From Sabellastarte sp. h YS-2021 (Eukaryota > Annelida > Polychaeta > Sabellida > Sabellidae), in assembly GCA_964017235.1 (NCBI GenBank), contig OZ024927.1:45513293-45577292 (forward strand): a stretch of DNA of 64,000 bases. The letters run 5' to 3'. The notes beneath the pieces were generated by a model. That model saw only the letters and a list, made by a program, of their open reading frames with translations. It was not told the DNA's origin and ran no database searches. Shown here one piece after another: positions 56,756 to 64,000 of the stretch (within the stretch, counting starts at the first letter, position 1; each line of letters starts with the position of its first letter). Both the position numbers and the translations under genes were made by a program.

Positions 56756-58264
56756 CTGTGGGTGGCCTAACCTTTATGGTCTTAAGGACTAACCCTTGAA
56801 ACTTCATCCCGGGGGCGACTCACGGGCACCCTAGCAACCCACACTAAAGCCCACCTTATGAACTCAAAACCAACCACAACCCAAAGAGTATTTTTATACT
56901 GAAATACAAGAGAAACTGACAAATGAAGCTACAATGCAATAATAAACCATCTATGAGAGTAATGAACCAATTTAAAATTACACACAATTAGCAAGAATAT
57001 ACAATGGCCATGATAAAATTGAAAACAGTTACCGGTAATTCCCGGCTAGGTGGGCGATAATACCTGAAATATTGTAAAATCACAACAAGAGTTATAGGGG
57101 ATAAAAAATCAAATTAATGTCAGGTAGATAATAAGATAAACCTAAAATATTGGATAAAAAATGTACTGTATATTTGCTGTAAGATGTTATTTTTACAACA
57201 GTTTTAGAAAACACACATTCTCCGTGGTGCGTACTAAAGCCTCGACAATGTTGCAAATGTTTCAGAAACGATCCTCATAAAAAAATGCAACATAATTAAT
57301 CAATACGGGAGAAAGCCATAAGGGGGATTTTTTTGTTTGCAAACAAGGTTAGAGAAAACATTTCATGGTTGGGGGTTATTCCAGGCACACACCAAGCTCC
57401 TGTTGCAATCCTTCACCCAAAAGTGTTTTTTTTGGTATAACGGGAGAAATGAGGTTTGTCCACGGTAACCACAGGGACCTTAAGTGTGATACGGCAGCCA
57501 CAGTAAGCTGAAGTTAGGCCAAAAACAAAAATTTTGAATGTTCAAAATTTTAACCATTTCTTACCGTAGCCCCCCAACGGTTACCACTCTAAGGAAACAG
57601 GATGTGTGGTGCTAGCCAATGTTGAGCAATGTATAGGACGTTATGAAATGTAATGCAAAGTTTCTGCAGGTAGTGGCAATAAATGAACATTCCCTTATGT
57701 ATAACAACCTTTTCATTGCGTCACAATATGCTTGGAAACAGATCTTAACGTTGCCTTCTCTCCCCTTTTGTTTACTTATGTGCCCGTAGCTCAAAACTGA
57801 GTCCCGTTGTATACCTTGACAAATGCAAGATTTAATTTCGCAAAACTTCTTGTTACTGTGGCCAACGTTGTTGACCATTTTTGAGCATTTTCATCCATGG
57901 TTTCCCATTGACAAACCTCACCAAATAGTTCATCCCATCTGTTTCCCGAGTGAAACTTTGTTTACTGCATTCAGGTTGCCAGGGGACAGTGACGTAGAAT
58001 GACATAGTATGACATTTCAAACGGTTTGAAACATTCAGGCTTGGCAGTGTAAATTTGGAGTTGGTGAAGTTAACATCGTTTTTATGAAATCTCTGCAACT
58101 TTGGATATTTTATATAATATTGTGAACTTTGATGAATTGTGTTGGATTAATAGTAAAGGACAACAATAATTCTTCTGGATACTTCTCTTGTGAACTGCAA
58201 TTTTGTAAGTGTGACTGTGACTTGTTTTTGCTTGTTTTTTAACTGAAATATTTGTGGACTTAAA
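56756..58264. other. CR1 5' leader, then gene-free sequence
   Basis: The first 50-150 bp are probably the CR1 5' UTR ('ggtggcctaacctttatgg' is shared with 6517-6535). The rest has no recognisable gene; the minus-strand frames at 57612-58098 show no family features. The Harbinger left terminus may lie here, but I could not find its inverted repeat. Confidence 0.4.
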
Positions 58265-60870
58265 ATGTTAAGGGAATTGAAAGGCAAGGGGAAACGTTCC
58301 AGGCCTGCTGGGAAGTCACCCTCCACAGAAATCCCCCAAGAAGCACGCCCAGGTGAAGAATAATCCAGACCCAGCCAAGAATCATCCCCAAAGGCCACCC
58401 AAGAAGCAGAAGGTGAGTCCATTGATCCGTCACAGTCACTGTCACAAGATACACAGTGCACCCAGCCCCCACCTAAGAGAAGGAAAAGAAAGAAGGACCC
58501 AAGTTACCACCCATTGAATTCCCTGATTATGTTCTGGACGAATTTTTCAATTTCATGGAAAAAACAAGATACTGTGGTCCAACGACAAAGAGTATGCTTT
58601 CAACAAAAAGCAGAGGAGGGAGGAGGCTTGGAAAGAGCTGCAGGCTTTCCTGATCCGGACTTTCCCACAGCATAATCTTGACATGTTCACATGTGAGTAA
58701 AAAATATTTGTATAATTTTAAAAGAAAATGTAAAAAAAGTTAAAAAAAAGTTAAAAAAATTTTTTTTTAAAAATTACTTGACATATTTAAGCCATTTATA
58801 GGTCAGTACTAATGTATAAGTAAGAAATGAAAATTGAAAAAAAATGAGTAAAGATAAATTGACAGTTTAAAACCAGTCAAAAACAGTCAATTCAAACATT
58901 CAGATAAAAACAATCACTTTATTATAGAATACCTTTTTAGATTTTAAAGAATTCAGTAGATAGATTAATCATCTGTTAGAAGGGTCAATAATACAGTTCA
59001 TACTGTTTTGGACTGGGTCAATAATATTGTTCATACTGTTTTGATATTGTGGTATGTAGCAGTCAGTTTGTAAGAGAAAAGTGCATGTTATCAAAATGTT
59101 AATTTATATTCATTTTCTTGTTGCTTTAAATTATATATTTAGTTTACATGATAGTATGCATTAACCAGTGTTAATAATATAATATGGACGTTTACTGGTT
59201 CTACATAAGCAGAGACTACAGTATAGCAATACTGGTGTATTTACCTATTGTTATGTACTTTTGTTTTTGCAGTACATCAGCTGCTGCAGTTCTGGCAGTC
59301 TTGAAGGGACAAGATTGCAAAGGCCAAGAAACCAAACCCTAGTGGATCTGCTGCTCCTGTCAACCCAACCCCGAAGACCCAAGACATTATAAGGAGTATG
59401 GATTTCATGAAGGAGCACATCATCCACAAAGCAGCTTCCAAGACCAGCAGGCTCTTTTGTAAGTCACAGCCAGATGACCATCCAAGTCTCACAAGGACCT
59501 TTACACCACCAGCAACCACCTGCACAAACACCTCATCTTTCGTCAAGCCCATCACATCCTACATGAGACCCATTCAGGCATTCTCTGCAGATGACAATGA
59601 TGATGACCAGGCAGATGGACCTTTGGGACGATCTTGTCAGGACCCAAGAAGGGACAAGAGGAAAAGGGCCAGTGACACTTCACAAAGTCTCCTGCTGATG
59701 TCACAGCTTGGGGAGAAAATGATGGAACCAACCCAGACTAGCACCAGAATCCCAGAACGAAATGCATTTGGCTGAGTGTGCCTATAACACTTTTTTAATC
59801 CAAGGGAAAACAGTAGAACCTCTATTATCCAACCTTTTAATATCCCAATTTTTAATTATCCGACCTCAAACCCACTCTCCCAACTGCATTTAAACCTATT
59901 ATTTTAGCCCTTGTAATATCAGACCCTTCTATTATCTGCACCAACTGTTCCTCCCAAGGGTTTGATAATAGAAGTTCTACTGTATATTTACATAACTATA
60001 TCTACATGTACTTTACTTTTTTATGGACAGCTGGTAGCCAAAATAAGAGAGAACTGTAATTTTTACATTTACCTATGTGAAATGTATGTTATTTTGTCAA
60101 TTGTTTAACTTGTTTGGTCATAATGTGAGAAATGTTAAATCTGTTTGATGAATGTGCAGTAATATACAGACCATTAAACCTACATTTCACTTCTCTGTAT
60201 TTACAGAAAAAGAAGTAAAGAGCTTATAGAGAAGGCAAAGATGGAGGAGCTTAGCCAGTCAGTTACACTGATCATCCCTCAAGTCTGAACCACCATCACA
60301 AGTGCTACCACCTCTGTCTCAGCCACTCAGAAAGAGAGCCAAACAGTACATCCAGGCACAACCACATACTCGGCTGATTCAGTTGCAACCGTCCGCACAG
60401 CCAGCCACAATGATCAGTCATCCAGAGACAATCACTATCCAGATCAGTGAACCAGCTGAAATAGAGACCCACATGTGCAACGTTCTTCTACAGAACTTTT
60501 AAGTGTCGAGCAAGAGAACATAGATAACAGTTACATGGACACACTTGACTTAGAACCAGTTACACCTATGTGCATGGAAAATCCTGGTGATATCAGTCTT
60601 AATTCTTAATTAAAAATGGAAAGGGAAGAGAAAAGCCAGTTGTACAGTAACTAGTGACAAGTATGAATGCATAGCAGATGATGGGACAAATCAGGTATTT
60701 AAAAAAGTCGCATCAATTTCACAAGTTCCAATATGTTCAGTCATGAAAGAGCCAACAAGTACAGAAACTACTGAGGCATCAGCAGGTGAGGCCACAGTGA
60801 CAGATACTACTACCTCCCAAACAGTAACAACTATAGCTGAGGACACAATTTGAAATCTCCTTAAAGTGTT
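58265..60870 (+). pseudogene. MADF-domain DNA-binding gene, three exons, decayed (Harbinger accessory?)
   Basis: Exon 1 (58265-58692): ATG, a basic/Pro-rich start, then MADF pieces in shifted frames, LPPIEFPDYVLDEFFNFMEK and ILWSNDKEYAFNKKQRREEA plus WKELQAFLIRTFPQHNLDMF. The shift at about 58560 equals one lost A in an A-run. A donor GTGAGT (58693) and an acceptor 'gtttttgcag' (59263-59272) join in phase to LHQLLQFWQS, TGA (59302), RDKIAKAKKPNPSGSA and the long frame to 59775 with PRRDKRKRASDTSQSLLLMS. A later exon-like part starts after 'tatttacag' (60207) with SKELIEKAKMEELSQS. Further downstream are EQENIDNSYMDTLDLEPV and SQVPICSVMKEPTSTETTEA to about 60853. MADF/trihelix proteins accompany transposases in Harbinger elements, and a HARBI1-type transposase lies nearby in convergent orientation. 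Confidence 0.65.
59811..59982. mobile_element. 172-bp pogo/Tigger-like MITE
   Basis: Inverted ends CAGTAGAACCTCTATTATCC and CAGTAGAACTTCTATTATC (reverse complement of the right end at 59964-59982) are characteristic of pogo/Tigger elements. The right flank begins TA; the left flank reads AA, so the duplication has decayed. It lies in the presumed second intron or 3' region of the MADF gene. Confidence 0.8.
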
Positions 60871-61972
60871 AATTTAGTATTTACTTCTTCATTGTTAAAG
60901 AAGTTGTTGTATGTTATTGATTCATGAAACAAATTTGCTTCTTTTCTTTAATTCAAGTCATTCTGACTTGTTGTAAATATGTCCATAAGTGACCTTACAC
61001 ATACAGCTAAGGTTTGTGCAGTGGTTTGTCATAGTAAGTTTTTGGTCTTTGTTCTGGTACATTGTATAAATCACTTTGTAATTTGACTGTATGTCAGGTC
61101 AGCATGCAAGTACCATTTTTAATGTAAATAAGTTTGAGTATTTCACTGATACCTCAGAAACTGAGTATCCTACAATTACGTAATACATGTTGCTTTATAA
61201 CGCATACATGCATGTTTCTTACATGAAAGTCAATGCAGAAATCATTTGTTAAGTAATTGATTACATCGCTGCCCATTTTGTCTGGTAGCCTGTTACATTG
61301 GGTCATGCAATAGTCATTTTTGTAATGCCTAAATGATACAAACTGGTGGTTAATAAAAGTTAAACTTCCGTAATGACATATGCAGGAAAAAGTATCACTC
61401 AGGCAGATTTACAATCTGATAGTCTTGCTACGTACTCTTGCAATATTCTTATGTACATACTTGTTTCTATTTTTTCTGTATATGTCATAACGGAAGTTTT
61501 CCTGTTGTTCACATGTTTATGACTTTCAGTTACAGATATTTATCAATTGATTCAAACCCGCACTTAATCTGGAAAGAATTTTATACAGTGTGACGTCTCT
61601 GTATTACTTCTGTGGCCAAGTTTTGGAATGCATTTCCACCTGATTATCTTTACATGCTGCTTTAATGTAAAGGTGTTTCCTTTGTGCAGGGGTTCAGGTC
61701 TTCTCTTTCATGAAAAATAAAAAATGTGTTAGTGTGGATCTGTTTCATGAATGACTTTTTTTATAAATTTCTTTATTTTACATGTACTGGACTGTTATGT
61801 TTAACTATGGCAATAAAGATTTTTTGTTGGTGTTAATCCATGTGTCTGCAGAACATCTCAAGGCCTTCAGCCATTTCTAGTAGCCTTTGTATATGTCAGA
61901 TCTTATATGAATACATACAAATTTGATCTTGTACCAAAGAAGATGATTAGAGTGCTTTAAATGTAAAATAGG
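60871..61972. other. gene-free AT-rich spacer
   Basis: No gene seen. 'aataaa' motifs near 61690-61810 might serve as polyadenylation signals for the plus-strand gene. Confidence 0.35.
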
Positions 61973-62050
61973 ATCCATGCTGGCATAGTGGTAACACACT
62001 TGTCTCATACCTCTAAGGTGGGCGGTTAAAACCCTGGACTCTATTTGCCT
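61973..62050 (+). repeat. tRNA-derived SINE-like fragment
   Basis: 'tggcatagtggtaac' (61980) fits a pol III A box and 'ggttaaaaccc' (62024) a degenerate B box at normal spacing. A tRNA cloverleaf cannot be completed, so this is a SINE head or tRNA pseudogene. Confidence 0.5.
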
Positions 62051-62489
62051 TGAAAGCAAAATATAATTGCTCTTTGGAAATTTTTGATATTTGGATTCAC
62101 AGATTTGACTAATTTATAGAGACCTATGTCTGTATTTCTCAGTTTGGTTAACTTATGACCTAATAGGAAACTTTGTATTTCTTCTCATGAATGTATAATT
62201 AGCAGCAAACATCACCATTGATGTATTTAATCTCATAGCTGCAGAAATAGGCCTGGGGGTGATCATTCATAACCCCTTGTTTTCTTTATCTGGCAGGAAG
62301 GATAACACCCTAGATCAGAGGACCACCATTTCAAGTGGTATTGTAAACCAGAAAAATGATTGGTGGCCTATTGGTTGACCATTTGGGTTTGAATTTAGGC
62401 ATAATTCACAATCATTGACACATGGGGGCCTTAGGAGCAGTTCAAATTTCATTAGGGCCTCCATTTCAGCTTGTCAAGATTGCAAGTAT

Positions 62490-62580
62490 TTATATGCCAG
62501 CATCTGGAATTGAACCCAAGGGGTAAACATCAAGAGCCAGTGTTTTCCTCACAAAACCACTGTGCCTTGAGTTTAGATTT
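62490..62580 (-). repeat. tRNA-derived SINE-like fragment
   Basis: On the minus strand 'ggcacagtggttttg' (near 62570) and 'gggttcaattccag' (near 62515) match A and B boxes. The acceptor stem does not pair well, so it is unlikely to be a working tRNA. Confidence 0.5.
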
Positions 62581-63010
62581 CTGGTTATCAAAAGTATAGC
62601 AATTTGACAAATTTATTGAGTCTGAATGTACTATCCAAAGGAATAGATCTGTATGTTGACCTTGAGTGAGATAAATAGCAGATTAAATATTATTTTTTAA
62701 GGTATTAGGTAGTGCTGAGCAGCCAGGGTCATATCGTTATTTCACCGGTGGAGGAACCAGCGCATAATAGCTGGTCAATATTATGCACTGCTAACCACTG
62801 GTACTTTGCAAGTAACTACCAACTTTCAAAAATAACTTGCCCGTGATATAAAAAAAACAATTCAGAATAATATTCTAATTTAATCTGTCATGCATTGTGG
62901 ATGTGTGTAATACATTTTATAATACTTTTTAGATATTTTATCATAAGTAAAAGCAGTCAAGGCAAGCACAAAGCATAATAATCTTTACAAAAAATGTTCA
63001 CAGTTCTATA
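62581..63010. other. spacer
   Basis: No gene seen between the SINE-like fragment and the transposase 3' end. Confidence 0.35.
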
Positions 63011-64000
63011 TTATATCATATGATCTTGCCATGGCACAGAGCCAATATCACTATAATACAGTTTCAGTAAATCCCTCTGTCCTTTTGCTCTCTTCTTGCT
63101 AGTATTCCCACTGAGGTTCCAGTTAATAACATGCATCTCATAGCCAGTACTCCATGCCCCTGGAATTAAGTTATGATCTTGGTCTTCTCTGTCAAACATT
63201 GGTACCTGCATCAATGGATATCTGTCTCTCATGATATTATGAAGCACACAGCAAGTAATGGTCACAAGTGTCACTGCTTCAGGACTGTGCCGTTGGGTTG
63301 TGGTTAGCACCCGGAACCTCAAGGCATTATCCCAAATGCATTTTCCACAACCCGCCTATAGCACGTGAGAGTCTGTAGTTAAAAATTCTTTCCTCCCTTG
63401 TGAGATTTTTGTGGCTGTAAGGTTTCATCAGAAATTCCTCTAAACCAAAAGTAATAGGGAATGTCTGTTGTGTCATGGGGTAGTGGTTCTGGCTGAGGAA
63501 TAGGCAAAGTGTTATTAACCAAGGCATGCTTCAATGCACTCTCATTCCAAATTTGAGCATCACCAGCAGCACCTCTGGTGCCTATATTCAACCACAGAAA
63601 CTTGTAATTCGTATCCACAACACCTAGAATGATAATAGAATTGAATTTCTTGTAGTTCCAGTAATCCGACCCAGCATGGGGTGGCTTCTGAATGGGGACA
63701 TGCTTTCCATCTATGGAGCCAAGTGTATGGTGGAAATTCCACCTCCTTTGAAATTCATCAGCAACTGCACACCATTCTGCCTTATTTTGTGGTGTCCGTA
63801 TGAACTCATCCCAAAACTCATGCACTATCGCTTGGCACACTTCCCTCACTGATTCTGATATTGAACTAGTTGCCATTCTAAAGCCATACTGCATGTCACT
63901 GTAGAAATTCCCAGAGGCCAAATATCTTAATGTCACAGCTAGCACAAGTCTTGGTTCTAATGGTGCCCCAGGTCTACCAGGTGGTCTGTAGTCGTTCAGT
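63011..64000 (-). pseudogene. PIF/Harbinger transposase (HARBI1-type), frameshifted and cut by window edge
   Basis: The frame is open from the right edge (YRPPGRPGAPLEPRLVLAVT) through LRYLASGNFYSDMQYGFRM and FQRRWNFHHTLGSIDGKHV (first catalytic Asp of the DDE nuclease), YWNYKKFNSIIILGVVD, then GTRGAAGDAQIWNESAL (second Asp). A one-base shift near 63450 moves to GLEEFLMKPYSHKNLTREER and IFNYRLSRA. Further shifts near 63330 place the catalytic Glu region (RRVVENAFG) in another frame, and the last piece (63322-63011) has LRFRVLTTTQRHSPEAV and CVLHNIMRDRYPLM. The order matches HARBI1-like transposases, which act with a separate DNA-binding partner. The N-terminus lies beyond the window. All three acidic residues are present, but the frame is broken. 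Confidence 0.88.

Noticed and set aside
57612..58098. Two minus-strand ORFs as a possible host gene
   Set aside because: No domain, no splice pattern and no codon bias that I can recognise.
59277..59555. Minus-strand ORF of 92 codons
   Set aside because: Shadow of the plus-strand MADF exon 2, which is supported by in-phase splicing.
61973..62050. Possible functional tRNA gene
   Set aside because: A and B boxes are recognisable, but the B box is degenerate and a cloverleaf with paired acceptor stem cannot be built.

Overview
The window looks like metazoan nuclear DNA, AT-rich and almost entirely built of transposable elements. The mixture (L1/Tx1-like and CR1/L2-like LINEs, DIRS tyrosine-recombinase retrotransposons, a Penelope-type GIY-YIG fragment, a PIF/Harbinger transposase with a MADF gene, TA- and TTAA-flanked MITEs, tRNA-derived SINE pieces, and large arrays with GTCCGTCC or 'gaccttgacc' motifs) resembles bivalve mollusc genomes. 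The lophotrochozoan assignment is an inference. No intact host gene, rRNA or functional tRNA was recognised.

Layout. 1-6.5 kb: CR1/L2 fragments, a 169-bp tandem array interrupted by a DIRS gag fragment and a 135-bp array, a TTAA-flanked MITE, and a CR1 copy split by a small repeat element. 6.56-8.77 kb: a decayed minus-strand L1-like copy. 9.48-12.42 kb: an internally deleted DIRS element that keeps inverted terminal repeats, an internal complementary region, a gag relic and a tyrosine recombinase. 12.4-16.6 kb: no intact gene; SINE-like and Penelope remnants and a decayed zinc-finger ORF. 16.58-25.63 kb: an L1-like copy split by two TA-flanked insertions, of 761 and 2846 bp.

26.03-56.76 kb is a nested stack. 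One minus-strand CR1/L2 LINE is broken into pieces by (i) an 11.7-kb element with CACTGAAAACC inverted ends (27488-39225), itself full of inverted and tandem arrays; (ii) an L1-like element (39481-49126) flanked by an unusually long duplication of about 295 bp; (iii) another L1-like element (49785-55670) with a 15-bp target-site duplication. Removing these insertions restores the CR1 reading frame at the junctions I could test.

56.8-64 kb holds a decayed three-exon MADF-type DNA-binding gene on the plus strand, with a pogo/Tigger-like MITE in an intron, and a frameshifted Harbinger (HARBI1-type) transposase on the minus strand running off the right edge. The two probably formed one Harbinger transposon.

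The most unusual signal is in the L1-like family. ORF1 of the 39.5-49.1 kb copy carries, after its coiled coil, RRM and C-terminal domain, a recognisable UPF0029/IMPACT (YigZ-like) domain. The related copy at 49.8-55.7 kb has an SGNH (GDSL) hydrolase-like ORF in the upstream position. Both have long inter-ORF spacers made of degenerate tandem repeats.
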